The position numbers were made by a program, and so were the translations under genes. A DNA stretch of 64,000 nt from Paenibacillus durus. Lineage in GTDB: Bacteria; Bacillota; Bacilli; Paenibacillales; Paenibacillaceae. Positions within the stretch are counted from its first letter, which is position 1, and each line of letters opens with the position of its first letter. Of this stretch, positions 1 through 8,891 are shown in pieces. The notes below the pieces were generated by a model. That model saw only the letters and a program-made list of their open reading frames with translations. It was not told the origin of the DNA and made no database searches. The DNA lies in NCBI RefSeq assembly GCF_000756615.1, contig NZ_CP009288.1, forward strand, positions 3,162,001 through 3,226,000, read 5' to 3'.

Positions 1-1
1 T

Positions 2-2773
2 GACAGCACGCAAAGCAGGGTGCCGAGCTTTCAAACACCACGGATTCCTTTTTATGATCACAGTACGGAGACGATTATTCATCAGTTTACTGATGAAGCA
101 GCGGGCGGGGGCTTTAATCAGGAATGGATACGGCAGGCTGTCCGCCAAGAATTCCGCAGCTTCGATCACCAGGACATGAAGGTTTTCAGTTGGGGCAGCT
201 CAAGCAGTAAAGAACAAGCCGCTTACGAGCCTGTCTATGAATTCAAACGCCTCTTGCTGGATTTATGGATGGACAAGGTTGATATCCATTGGAAGCTCCT
301 TTATCCGCAGGATACGTTTCATAACGTCCCGCAGCTTCCAGGTTACCCTTTTGAGCAGAAGACTCACCGGAATGAAACGAACACGGCGCCAAGGACCAAG
401 ACTCCAGTACAACCGGTACATCATCAAGAGCAAGATCAAGAACGGCCCCTTGAGCAACTGGCCTCCGTATTAGCCATGCAGCAGAGGCTGGTTGAAATGT
501 TCAGCAGGATTGCCGGAATTGAAGTGTCTTCTGCCGGGACAGATATGGATATCCGGGCCTATGGAGCCGATTCCGAAATGTTAGGTGAATTTGCCCGTGA
601 GATTAGCCAGGCTGTCCATGTTGACATCAAAAGTTCGCTATTGTTCGAATATCCGGTGCTTTCCTCACTGGCTCAATATTTGGTCAAGAACAGACCCGCG
701 GCAGAGCCGTCCATCCAAGCTGACGAGCCAAAGGCATATGAAAAGAAAGCGGCTGTTGCAGCCCGGGACGTAGCGATCATTGGCATGAGCTGCCGCTTCC
801 CGGCATCAGGCAGCGCCGAAGAGTTCTGGGAGCATCTGATTCATAATGATGATTTAATTACACCGGTCCCGCAGAGCCGCTGGGATTGGACTGCCTATGA
901 GGGAGATCCGCAGGGAGATGAGAATAAGACCAACTCCAGATGGGGCGGGTTTTTGGATGATATCCAAAGGTTCGATGCGGAGTTTTTTCATATTTCCAGA
1001 AGAGAAGCGGAGCTCATGGACCCGCAGCAGAGGGTAACGCTTGAGGAAGCCTGGCATGCGATTGAGGATGCGGGCTATAAAGCTTCCGAGCTGTCAGGCA
1101 GACAAATAGGCGTGTACATTGCTGTTTTTAATAACGATTATAATGATTTGCTCGGCTCCGGAACGGATACCAGGTGGGATGGATATTCTTCAACCGGGAC
1201 CTATTTCTCGATGATTCCTAACCGGATTTCATACCTCTTGAATTTGCATGGACCTAGCGTAGCCATAGAGACAGCCTGTTCGGGCTCGTTGGTGGCGATA
1301 CACCAAGCAGCCTCGGCTATTATTAACGGTGATTGCGAGCAGGCGCTTGCAGGAGGGGTTAATTTGTTCTGTACGCCAAGGCGGCATTTATCCTTCGGCA
1401 ACGCAGGAATGCTTGCCAGTGACGGAAAGTGCAAGGCCTTCGATGCGGGGGCTGACGGGTACGTCAGAGGCGAAGGAGCAGGCGTGCTGCTCATGAAGTC
1501 ACTGGAACAGGCCATTCAGGATGGGGATCACATCTATGGAGTTGTCAAAGGAAGTGCGGTGAACCATGGCGGCTATGCTGTCTCGCTGACAGCTCCGAAC
1601 CCTCAGGCCCAGAGCAATCTGCTGATTCAGGCGTATGAAAGAGCAAAGATTGACCCGGCACAAGTCACTTACATTGAAGCGCATGGAACCGGGACCAGTC
1701 TTGGTGATCCGATCGAGCTTAATGCCTTGAAAAAAGCGTTCGCGCAGCTGCGGCATGCAGGTGATGGTTCGGCTGTTGACGCGCCAATTCAACCCTACTG
1801 TGCGGTAGGGACCGTCAAGACCAATATCGGCCATTTGGAATCGGGAGCCGGCATTGCCGGGGTGATCAAAGTATTGCTGTCCATGAAGCACGGTATATTG
1901 CCGGGCAATCTGCACTTTAACCGGCTTAATCCGCAAATTGAACTGCAAGATTCCCCTTTTTATATTTTGGACCGGAATAAAGAATGGTTGCGCTTGAAGG
2001 ATGAAGATCAACGTGAATTGCCCCGGTGCGCGGGCGTAAGCTCCTTTGGCTTCGGTGGTGTAAATGCCCATATCGTACTCCAAGAGTACCTTATGCAAGA
2101 GGATGTAGCCGTGCATCCGCCTGGGGAGAAGCTCTTCTGTCCGCTTTCCGCCACAACGGCTGCGCGATTAACAGCTTATGCCATCAGCCTGCATCAGTTT
2201 TTGCTGAAGAATCCCGATCTCCCGCTGCGGAATATTGCGTATACCTTACAGACCGGCAGAGAGGATATGGAAGAGCGGATTGGCTTCTTGGCAGACTCAA
2301 CGGAAGGCTTGAAGGATGCTTTACACGGGTACATTCATGGGGACGCTCCGATTAATGGTATGTATGCGGGAAGCGCTGGGAATACGGGCACCTTCGCGGG
2401 ACGGAAGCTTATAACTGGGCAATCTCCGGTAAATCCGCAAGATAAGAAGCTTGAGGATGTCATACAGCAATGGGTAAACGGAGCCGGAGTGGATTGGCAA
2501 AGGTTATATAACGGCAACAAACCTGCTAAAGTCAGCCTTCCCGGCTATCCGTTCGGCGGAGAAGCCTATTGGCTGCCGGAGGAGCATAGTGACGCTGTTC
2601 AGACGTTGTCCCAATCCTACGCTTCCGTGGCCACAACCGGGGAAACCAGGCAGACGAACGACCAGGCATGGCTGAAGCATCTATTGCAGCAATTGAAGAA
2701 TGGCGAAATTAGTGCGAATGACGTGAAGCGGAGGGTGGAAGAGAATTATGGGGAAAGTGAATATGAATCTTGA
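2..2773 (+). CDS. PKS-1: trans-AT polyketide synthase, 5' partial (flanking-subdomain end, ACP, KS, docking)
   Basis: Partial: the reading frame is open to the left edge, and GTG at 20 is only the first start-like codon inside the window, probably not the true start. Residues below count from that GTG. Residues 1-115 end in an LPGYPF motif, the usual close of a KS flanking subdomain, so they finish an upstream module. An ACP follows (about 145-230, phosphopantetheine Ser185 in GADS). A KS is at about 250-690 with Cys420 (TACSGSL), His555 (HGTGT) and His605 (NIGHLE), so it should be a functional condensing domain. Its flanking subdomain ends near residue 855, and the last 35 residues form a helical docking segment (LLQQLKNGEIS). 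The KS should extend the chain onto the KR-ACP that opens PKS-2. The 3' end overlaps PKS-2 by 26 bases. Confidence 0.95.
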   Translation, partial: DSTQSRVPSFQTPRIPFYDHSTETIIHQFTDEAAGGGFNQEWIRQAVRQEFRSFDHQDMKVFSWGSSSSKEQAAYEPVYEFKRLLLDLWMDKVDIHWKLLYPQDTFHNVPQLPGYPFEQKTHRNETNTAPRTKTPVQPVHHQEQDQERPLEQLASVLAMQQRLVEMFSRIAGIEVSSAGTDMDIRAYGADSEMLGEFAREISQAVHVDIKSSLLFEYPVLSSLAQYLVKNRPAAEPSIQADEPKAYEKKAAVAARDVAIIGMSCRFPASGSAEEFWEHLIHNDDLITPVPQSRWDWTAYEGDPQGDENKTNSRWGGFLDDIQRFDAEFFHISRREAELMDPQQRVTLEEAWHAIEDAGYKASELSGRQIGVYIAVFNNDYNDLLGSGTDTRWDGYSSTGTYFSMIPNRISYLLNLHGPSVAIETACSGSLVAIHQAASAIINGDCEQALAGGVNLFCTPRRHLSFGNAGMLASDGKCKAFDAGADGYVRGEGAGVLLMKSLEQAIQDGDHIYGVVKGSAVNHGGYAVSLTAPNPQAQSNLLIQAYERAKIDPAQVTYIEAHGTGTSLGDPIELNALKKAFAQLRHAGDGSAVDAPIQPYCAVGTVKTNIGHLESGAGIAGVIKVLLSMKHGILPGNLHFNRLNPQIELQDSPFYILDRNKEWLRLKDEDQRELPRCAGVSSFGFGGVNAHIVLQEYLMQEDVAVHPPGEKLFCPLSATTAARLTAYAISLHQFLLKNPDLPLRNIAYTLQTGREDMEERIGFLADSTEGLKDALHGYIHGDAPINGMYAGSAGNTGTFAGRKLITGQSPVNPQDKKLEDVIQQWVNGAGVDWQRLYNGNKPAKVSLPGYPFGGEAYWLPEEHSDAVQTLSQSYASVATTGETRQTNDQAWLKHLLQQLKNGEISANDVKRRVEENYGESEYES
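451..700 (+). other. ACP domain of PKS-1
   Basis: Carrier protein fold with phosphopantetheine serine at 572-574 (GADS) and the closing LFEYP helix motif typical of this cluster. It delivers the chain to the KS of the same protein. Confidence 0.85.
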
Positions 2774-5700
2774 TGCTATATTAGCCCAAGTTGAAAATCG
2801 GGAGATTAGTGTCAATGACAGCTTGCAAATGATCGACGAGCTCTTTAAAAAGCAGGCGTCGGATGAGCAACGGGTGTCACCGCTTGCAAATAAGTCTTCC
2901 TTATGTTACTTTCACAGCCCCCTGAAGCCGTCCGGGCTTCTGAACTCTTCCCAGCCTTTTCCTGCTGCCGGCTGCTATTTGATCCTGGATGTTAATCCGG
3001 CAATAACGGAGAATTTGCGCGCTTATATCCACAGCAATGGATGGTCTGCTGTCACAGTAGTTTGGGTTAAACCGGGAACCCATTTTCGTCAGATAGACGA
3101 GGGACATTTTGAGATTGATCCTTTGAAGGCAGAGGATTATATCACTTTGTTGAAAGGCATTACTAAGCAGCAAGTATCCGGTGCTCCTTCAGGTCTGAAT
3201 ATCGTGCTCAATCCGATTCAATCAGAGATAGCAGACAGTGACCGTCCGGCGCTGCACGAAGCGGAGTTCTATCCGCTTTTTTATATGGTTAAAGCTCTCT
3301 TGCATTTAAAAATAAGTCATAACGCTTCCATCCTGCGGATTGCCCAGGTTGATGATCCGGATGCCATTAACGGATTGGCGGCCGCCGCAGGCTTTGCCAG
3401 AGCGCTCCAGCAGGAAGATCCGCGTCTCATATGCAAGACGGTAGCGCTTCGCTTAAACCCGAATGATTGGTCTGAAGCTGGCGGAGACGGAATTTCCAGG
3501 CTGCTGATTAACGAGTTTCAAGCGCCGGCAGCCGGCGATATCGAAGTGCTGTATGAAGAAGGCATACGCTATGTTCCTGTAGTAACGCCTTTGAAGCGCG
3601 TAACTCAGGATGGTCCAGCTCTTCCGGTAACTGATAAGGGCATCTATATCATCACTGGAGGACTGGGAGGAATTGGGTATCGTATTGCCAGTTATCTGGC
3701 GGAACGGGCCAAGGTGAAGCTGCTGCTGATTGGCCGCACAGCGTTCAATGACAAGATGAACATAAAGCTTGAACGGTTGCGGGAAAAAGGTTCTGATGCC
3801 ATTTATGTAAAAGCCGATGTCTCCAACGAGCAGGAGATGCAGACAGCAATACATGCCGCCTTGAATGGGCAGGACAATACTGACGGTTATGGCATCAAAG
3901 GCGTATTCCATTGCGCTGGAGTCATTAAAGACAGATATCTGTGGCATAAAACAGGGGATGACGCCGCTGAGGTGCTGGCTCCCAAAATCCAGGGCACCAT
4001 CACCCTGGATCGTTTGACCCGGAGCGAGCCTTTGGATTTCTTTATACTATTCTCTTCTATCGTGACTGCGCTGGGCAATGCCGGACAGGCCGATTATGCT
4101 TATGCGAACGGCTACATGGATGAATTTGCCGGGAACAGGCACTCACTGGTCCAAGCAGGGCAGCGCAAAGGCCGTACCCTTTCCATTAACTGGCCCGTCT
4201 GGCTGGAAGGCGGAATGAAAGCTCCTGAAGGAGATTTTTCACGGTTTACCAGCGCCGGGCTGCTGCCGATGCCGACAAACTTAGGGATAGAGGCTTTGGA
4301 GCAGGCTTACGTTTCAGACCTTTCCAGGGTAATCGTAGGATACGGCGATCCGCAAAAGATTCACAAGGCTCTCCAACCAGTCAATGATACGCCGGAGAGC
4401 TATTTTCTTGCACAGGAAGATCAGGAAGACAGTGGACAAGCCGCTGCTTTACAGTCGCATACCGAGAAAATCCTGGGAGAGATTTTTGCCGGACTGCTTA
4501 AAATACCGGAAAACTCCATAAGTCCGGAGGCATCTTTTTCCAAGCTGGGGATGGATTCTTTTATCGTTAACCGTTTTAATTACCTGATGAAAAATACATT
4601 TGGCAAAATGCCGGCAACGCTCCTTTACGAGTACAATTCGATCAAATCGTTAGCCGGATACCTGATCGAGCATTACCCCGGGCTGCTGTGGAATCAAATC
4701 ACCGGACAAGCGGAAGAGAAGAAGCAGGTCCGTGAATTTGAACAAGCCAGCCTGCGAAGGGAACAGCAGCCATTACCGGCTGAGGCTCGTATGCCGGAGA
4801 AAGCGGAGACAGCTCAAGTGAATATGCAGGATATTGCTATTATAGGCATTAGCGGGAGGTATCCGCAGGCGAAGAATCTGGAGCAATTATGGCAGAATCT
4901 GAGTTCCGGAAAGGATTGCATTACCGAGGTTCCCAAAGAACGCTGGAACTGGCAGGATTATTATGATGCTGACCCCGGCAAGGCGAAGGAAGGGAAAATA
5001 TACGGGAAATGGGGCGGATTTATAGACGGGGTTGACCAGTTTGATCCGCTCTTGTTTCATATCTCCCCGCGTGAAGCCAAAGCGCTGGACCCTCAGGAAA
5101 GAGTGTTTCTGGAGGTTGCGCGGGAAGCCATGGAGGATGCGGGCTATGGCAACAGGCTCAGAGGAGAGCTGCCGGACGGCGGAAAAGAGAACAACATCGG
5201 CGTTTTTGTCGGGGCCACAACCAATACTTATTCCATGTGGGCGCCGGAAAGCTGGCAGAAGAACAGCGGTGTTCTTCCCCAATCCATGCCATGGTCTGTT
5301 GCTAACAGAGTGTCGTATACCTTCAACTTCACCGGACCCAGTATGCCCGTCGATACGGCCTGCTCTTCCTCGCTGACCGCCATCCATTTGGCCAGTGAAA
5401 GCATCCGCCGAGGGGAATGCAGCATGGCTATTGCCGGTGGCATTAACCTGTATCTTCATCCCGTTAAATACTTATACTTGTGTCAGATGACAATGCTCTC
5501 TACAAGCGGCCGCTGCCGGAGCTTTGGCGATAAGGGGGACGGGTTCGTACCCGGTGAAGGCGCAGGAGCCGTTCTGCTGAAGCCGCTGCAGGCAGCGATT
5601 AAGGATGGCGATCATATTTATGCGGTCATCAAGAGCAGCGCGGTCAATCACGGAGGCCATACCAGCGGTTATACTGTACCGAATCCCAATGCGCAGGCTG

Positions 5701-8700
5701 CATTAATCCAGGACGCGCTTAGCAAGGCAGACATTCATCCCCGCACATTGGGCTTCATCGAGACGCACGGAACAGGAACATCCCTGGGTGATCCTATCGA
5801 GGTAAGCGGCTTGCAGAAAGCCTTTAAGCGGTACACAAGCGACAGACAATTTTGTTCTATAGGCTCCGTCAAAAGCAATGTGGGACATTTGGAAGCAGCG
5901 GCAGGAATACTGAGCCTGACTAAAGTGATTTTGCAAATGAAGCATAAAAAACTCGTGCCCTCGCTGCACGCCGATCCGCCCAATCCCAACATTGATTTCG
6001 CCGATACGTCTTTTTATGTGCAAAAAGAGCTTGCGGATTGGAAACCGGCGGTTGTCTCTGTGAACGGGAGGTCGGAGATTCATCCCCGAAGAGCAGGCAT
6101 CAGCTCCTTCGGCGCGGGCGGAGTGAATGCTCATATTATTGTTGAGGAATACAACCGGCCGCAAAATATAAATCAGGATAAACATAACGAGCCGCAATTG
6201 TTCGTGCTCTCCGCTGTGAATGAAGAGCGGCTAAAGGAACATGCCGCTAGAGTAGCGGAGCATGTGCACATGCTGTTCTCCAATAGCGTGAATCAGGAAA
6301 ATTCTGCACTTCACCAGCCAGCGTTAGCTGTGGAGCAAGAAGCAGAACGGGATTTCATCGCCCTTGTAGCTGCTGCGGCGGGAATTCATGAGGATGAAGT
6401 GAATCTCGATGGAGATATTCAGGAATATAACATCGACTTGTATACCTTTACGGAAATTGCCGGCAAGCTTATACAAAAACATAATCTGACCCAAAGCATT
6501 CCCGATATCAGGCTGACAGGAAGCCTGCGTGATTATCTGAAAGCTTTTAGCTATACACCAACGGAGTTACCTGCATCTCCTGTCATACCAGCATTGTCTG
6601 ATGTGGCCTATTCTTTACAGACCGGGCGCGAAGAAATGAACGAAAGATTGGCTATTATGGCTTCAAGCTATGAAGAGCTTTACCGTATATTATCCGCATT
6701 CTCCAACGGAGAACACAACCATGAGAATGTGTACACCGGCAATAGTCTTCAGGATCGCACACAACTTATGAACCTGATGGAAGGTCCTGAAGGCCGCCAA
6801 TATATAGACGGACTTATTGACAACAAGCGGCTTGACAAGCTGGCCCGGTTATGGAGCTGGGGCTTCCACATTCAGTGGGAAAGGCTGTATAAAGGTTTAT
6901 CGCCTCTCCGTGTGCCTTTGCCAGCGTACCCTTTTGCCAGAGACAGATATTGGTTTGACATGACAATGGAAAGTAAGCAAAGCAAGACAAATCCGCATTC
7001 CTTGGAGAGATTGGATGAGATGAGAAACTATTCGCCGAGAGATGAAGTGGAGTTGACCGTGTCTGAAGAGGGCTTTGCCATTGTAACCCTTCGGGACCGG
7101 GAGAACCGGAATATGTACAGCGAAGGCATTAACGAAGGGATAAAGTCCGCTTTTGCCCAGATTAACGGGAATGAACAGATCAAAGCCGTTATCGTCACGG
7201 GATCAGATAAAGTGTTCTGTATGGGCGGGACGGCAGAGAATCTGAACAACATCTCCAATATGGAGAGTAAATGTACGGATTTGTCTTTTGTCTATCAAGG
7301 TTTTCTGCAATGTAAAGTTCCGGTTATTGCAGCTATGCAAGGGCATGCTGTGGGCGGGGGACTCGTGCTGGGGCTATTTGCGGATATTGTCATTATGGCA
7401 ACGGAGGGCGTATATAGCGCAAATTTCACGCAGTATGGATTTACTCCAGGCGTAGGTGCTACGTATATTTTGCAGGAGAAGCTAGGTAGTGCGCTTGCTA
7501 TGGAAATGATGTTTACAGCCCGTTCCTTCTCAGGTGAAGAATTACAAAAGCGCGGAGCTTCGCTAATCTTCAGAGAATCGCATGATGTATTAAATGAAGC
7601 CGTTGCAGTAGCCAAAATGCTGGTTAAGAAGCCTTACCAAACGTTGACTGTTCTAAAACAGGAGTTGGCAGGCAGAATACTGGCTCAGCTTCCGGCGATT
7701 CTGGAAAGTGAAGTCACTATGCATGATACCGTGTTCGCCAAAATTGATGTCAGCGGCCTGATTAAGTATTACACGCGCACGGATTCAGAACGGCCGCAGG
7801 TTCCGGCATCATCTATTCAACCTAAGTTGACGCTGAAAGAGGTGCAAGAAAGCTCTGAACCGGAAAAAGCTGTGCAGACCCAAACGGTACCTCCCGTTAA
7901 AAACAAGCTCAAGCTAAAAGCAACGGGTTCTGCTGTACAGCCTGAAGAGGTGATGCCTGCTGTACCGCAGTCCGAAGAGACGAAGCCTGTTATTCCGCAG
8001 AAAGTGACCTTAGGCTCGTCCAATCCGCAGAAAGTGGTTTTGCCTGCGTCCAACCCTCAGCCAGTATCCTTGGAAATGGACGAAGCAAGAATTACAAGCA
8101 GCCTTAAAGAGATGGTCAGCTCCATCCTTCATATCCCCGCCAACGATGTAAGTGTGGAGCTGGGCTTTCATGAGATGGGCTTCGATTCGATCAGCGGAGT
8201 TGAATTGGTGCGGGATATCAACCGGCTGCTGCCGGTTAATGTGGATTCGATCGTGATCTACGATTATCCCAATATCCGCGACTTGGCCAAGCATTTATCG
8301 GAGGAGGCGCTACCTAATCCGCCGAGGTTGAACAATCAAGCAGCCGGGGGCGTGCGGCAAGAGCAGTTGCCTGTCGAACATATGGCGGCAGCAGGTCCGA
8401 TTTCTTTCGCTGGCCAGCAGATTGACCGCAAAAGGGGAAGGAAAGACAAGCTTAAGCTCTCCACGGAAGATCAGAGCTTGCCGATTGCGGCTGAGCAGAG
8501 CCAGAGTGAAGCTGCCGGAGTACCTTCAGTTGCCGAGATCAAGCAGTCCATTGCAGAGCTGGTCGCGAGTATTCTGCACCTGTCTCTCTCAAACCTGAGC
8601 ACACAATCTGTCTTGCGTGAGCTTGGGGTGGATTCAATTATTACAGTTGAAATGGTCAGGGATTTGAACAAATTATTTCATGTAGAGCTGGACGCTGTAA

Positions 8701-8891
8701 CGATCTATGATTATCCGACGATTGATCAGTTGGCTGTGTATATATACGAGGAATTATCTATGAACACGCGGGTTCACAGTGAGCCGGAGCAAGCAGTTCA
8801 AAGGGAGAAGGCCATCAATTGGCTGACAGAGCTGGAGGCCGGGCAACTAAATATCGACGAAGTGGAGAAACTTCTGGAGGATATTTCATGA
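2748..8891 (+). CDS. PKS-2: KR-ACP-KS-ECH-ACP-ACP trans-AT polyketide synthase with beta-branching module
   Basis: About 2047 residues. An N-terminal docking helix pair (ILAQVENREIS) precedes a KR (catalytic part about 298-540, GGLGGIG, Ser437, Tyr450) and an ACP (Ser604); these complete the module whose KS is on PKS-1. The second module has a KS (about 692-1135; Cys872, His1007, His1047), an ACP-like insert in its flanking subdomain (about 1199-1268), an ECH2-type crotonase domain (about 1432-1680, FCMGG, GHAVGGG, His1659), and tandem ACPs (Ser1814, Ser1963). No KR follows this KS, so the beta-keto group remains available for HMG-synthase-type beta-branching, as expected with an ECH and tandem ACPs. 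The C-terminus carries a docking helix (LTELEAGQLN). ATG 2748 and ATG 2763 are both possible starts; 2748 has GGAAGAG upstream. The stop overlaps the PKS-3 start (ATGA). Confidence 0.97.
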   Translation: MGKVNMNLDAILAQVENREISVNDSLQMIDELFKKQASDEQRVSPLANKSSLCYFHSPLKPSGLLNSSQPFPAAGCYLILDVNPAITENLRAYIHSNGWSAVTVVWVKPGTHFRQIDEGHFEIDPLKAEDYITLLKGITKQQVSGAPSGLNIVLNPIQSEIADSDRPALHEAEFYPLFYMVKALLHLKISHNASILRIAQVDDPDAINGLAAAAGFARALQQEDPRLICKTVALRLNPNDWSEAGGDGISRLLINEFQAPAAGDIEVLYEEGIRYVPVVTPLKRVTQDGPALPVTDKGIYIITGGLGGIGYRIASYLAERAKVKLLLIGRTAFNDKMNIKLERLREKGSDAIYVKADVSNEQEMQTAIHAALNGQDNTDGYGIKGVFHCAGVIKDRYLWHKTGDDAAEVLAPKIQGTITLDRLTRSEPLDFFILFSSIVTALGNAGQADYAYANGYMDEFAGNRHSLVQAGQRKGRTLSINWPVWLEGGMKAPEGDFSRFTSAGLLPMPTNLGIEALEQAYVSDLSRVIVGYGDPQKIHKALQPVNDTPESYFLAQEDQEDSGQAAALQSHTEKILGEIFAGLLKIPENSISPEASFSKLGMDSFIVNRFNYLMKNTFGKMPATLLYEYNSIKSLAGYLIEHYPGLLWNQITGQAEEKKQVREFEQASLRREQQPLPAEARMPEKAETAQVNMQDIAIIGISGRYPQAKNLEQLWQNLSSGKDCITEVPKERWNWQDYYDADPGKAKEGKIYGKWGGFIDGVDQFDPLLFHISPREAKALDPQERVFLEVAREAMEDAGYGNRLRGELPDGGKENNIGVFVGATTNTYSMWAPESWQKNSGVLPQSMPWSVANRVSYTFNFTGPSMPVDTACSSSLTAIHLASESIRRGECSMAIAGGINLYLHPVKYLYLCQMTMLSTSGRCRSFGDKGDGFVPGEGAGAVLLKPLQAAIKDGDHIYAVIKSSAVNHGGHTSGYTVPNPNAQAALIQDALSKADIHPRTLGFIETHGTGTSLGDPIEVSGLQKAFKRYTSDRQFCSIGSVKSNVGHLEAAAGILSLTKVILQMKHKKLVPSLHADPPNPNIDFADTSFYVQKELADWKPAVVSVNGRSEIHPRRAGISSFGAGGVNAHIIVEEYNRPQNINQDKHNEPQLFVLSAVNEERLKEHAARVAEHVHMLFSNSVNQENSALHQPALAVEQEAERDFIALVAAAAGIHEDEVNLDGDIQEYNIDLYTFTEIAGKLIQKHNLTQSIPDIRLTGSLRDYLKAFSYTPTELPASPVIPALSDVAYSLQTGREEMNERLAIMASSYEELYRILSAFSNGEHNHENVYTGNSLQDRTQLMNLMEGPEGRQYIDGLIDNKRLDKLARLWSWGFHIQWERLYKGLSPLRVPLPAYPFARDRYWFDMTMESKQSKTNPHSLERLDEMRNYSPRDEVELTVSEEGFAIVTLRDRENRNMYSEGINEGIKSAFAQINGNEQIKAVIVTGSDKVFCMGGTAENLNNISNMESKCTDLSFVYQGFLQCKVPVIAAMQGHAVGGGLVLGLFADIVIMATEGVYSANFTQYGFTPGVGATYILQEKLGSALAMEMMFTARSFSGEELQKRGASLIFRESHDVLNEAVAVAKMLVKKPYQTLTVLKQELAGRILAQLPAILESEVTMHDTVFAKIDVSGLIKYYTRTDSERPQVPASSIQPKLTLKEVQESSEPEKAVQTQTVPPVKNKLKLKATGSAVQPEEVMPAVPQSEETKPVIPQKVTLGSSNPQKVVLPASNPQPVSLEMDEARITSSLKEMVSSILHIPANDVSVELGFHEMGFDSISGVELVRDINRLLPVNVDSIVIYDYPNIRDLAKHLSEEALPNPPRLNNQAAGGVRQEQLPVEHMAAAGPISFAGQQIDRKRGRKDKLKLSTEDQSLPIAAEQSQSEAAGVPSVAEIKQSIAELVASILHLSLSNLSTQSVLRELGVDSIITVEMVRDLNKLFHVELDAVTIYDYPTIDQLAVYIYEELSMNTRVHSEPEQAVQREKAINWLTELEAGQLNIDEVEKLLEDIS
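6342..6552 (+). other. ACP-like insert without serine inside KS flanking subdomain (PKS-2)
   Basis: About 70 residues lie between the first helix of the flanking subdomain (VLSAVNEERL) and its next conserved segment (VAYSLQTGREEM). They read as an ACP: IALVAAAAGI helix, then YNIDLYTFTEIAGKL where a real ACP has GxDS. The serine position is Leu, so it cannot carry phosphopantetheine. Most other flanking subdomains in the window have a much shorter link here. Confidence 0.7.
7042..7790 (+). other. ECH2-type enoyl-CoA hydratase/decarboxylase domain (PKS-2)
   Basis: Crotonase fold of about 250 residues resembling PksI/CurF-ECH2-type decarboxylases of beta-branching: VTLRDRENRN start, FCMGG, MQGHAVGGG oxyanion-hole region, YGFTPGVGA, and His1659 in a MHD motif near the C-terminus. 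The usual role is decarboxylation of the glutaconyl-type intermediate made by HMG-synthase and ECH1, leaving a methyl or methylene branch. It sits in cis between KS and tandem ACPs. Confidence 0.88.
7995..8060 (+). repeat. Short direct repeat in Pro/Gln linker of PKS-2
   Basis: Two adjacent 30-base units beginning CCGCAGAAAGTG and ending TCCAAT or TCCAAC encode NPQKV-type repeats, followed by a third partial copy (NPQPVSL). It lies in the flexible linker between the ECH domain and the tandem ACPs. Confidence 0.7.
8080..8770 (+). other. Tandem ACPs of beta-branching module (PKS-2)
   Basis: Two carrier domains with serines at 8187-8189 (GFDSISG) and 8634-8636 (GVDSIIT). Tandem ACPs behind an ECH are typical of HMG-synthase-dependent beta-branching. 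Six residues after each serine, where beta-branching ACPs commonly carry a flag Trp, these have Leu and Met. Confidence 0.85.
8876..8880 (+). promoter_or_regulatory. Ribosome binding site deciding the PKS-3 start
   Basis: GGAGG lies 7 bases before ATG 8888. It supports this start over the TTG 69 bases upstream and suggests coupled translation through the ATGA overlap with PKS-2. Confidence 0.8.

Noticed and set aside
1499..2116. Open frame on the - strand (205 codons) and many similar ones opposite KS domains
   Set aside because: They recur at equivalent places opposite each conserved KS, as expected for shadows of conserved coding sequence, and encode no recognisable protein.
2026..2355. 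Small + strand open frames inside the large genes (for example 109 codons here)
   Set aside because: Alternative frames within KS and KR coding regions without ribosome sites or domain motifs.
6342..6552. Calling the ACP-like insert an ordinary functional ACP
   Set aside because: The phosphopantetheine Ser is absent (Leu) and the segment interrupts the KS flanking subdomain.
8819..8887. In-frame N-terminal extension of PKS-3 from TTG
   Set aside because: ATG 8888 has a strong ribosome site and a typical ATGA overlap, and the docking segment starts there; the extra 23 residues are out-of-frame PKS-2 coding sequence.
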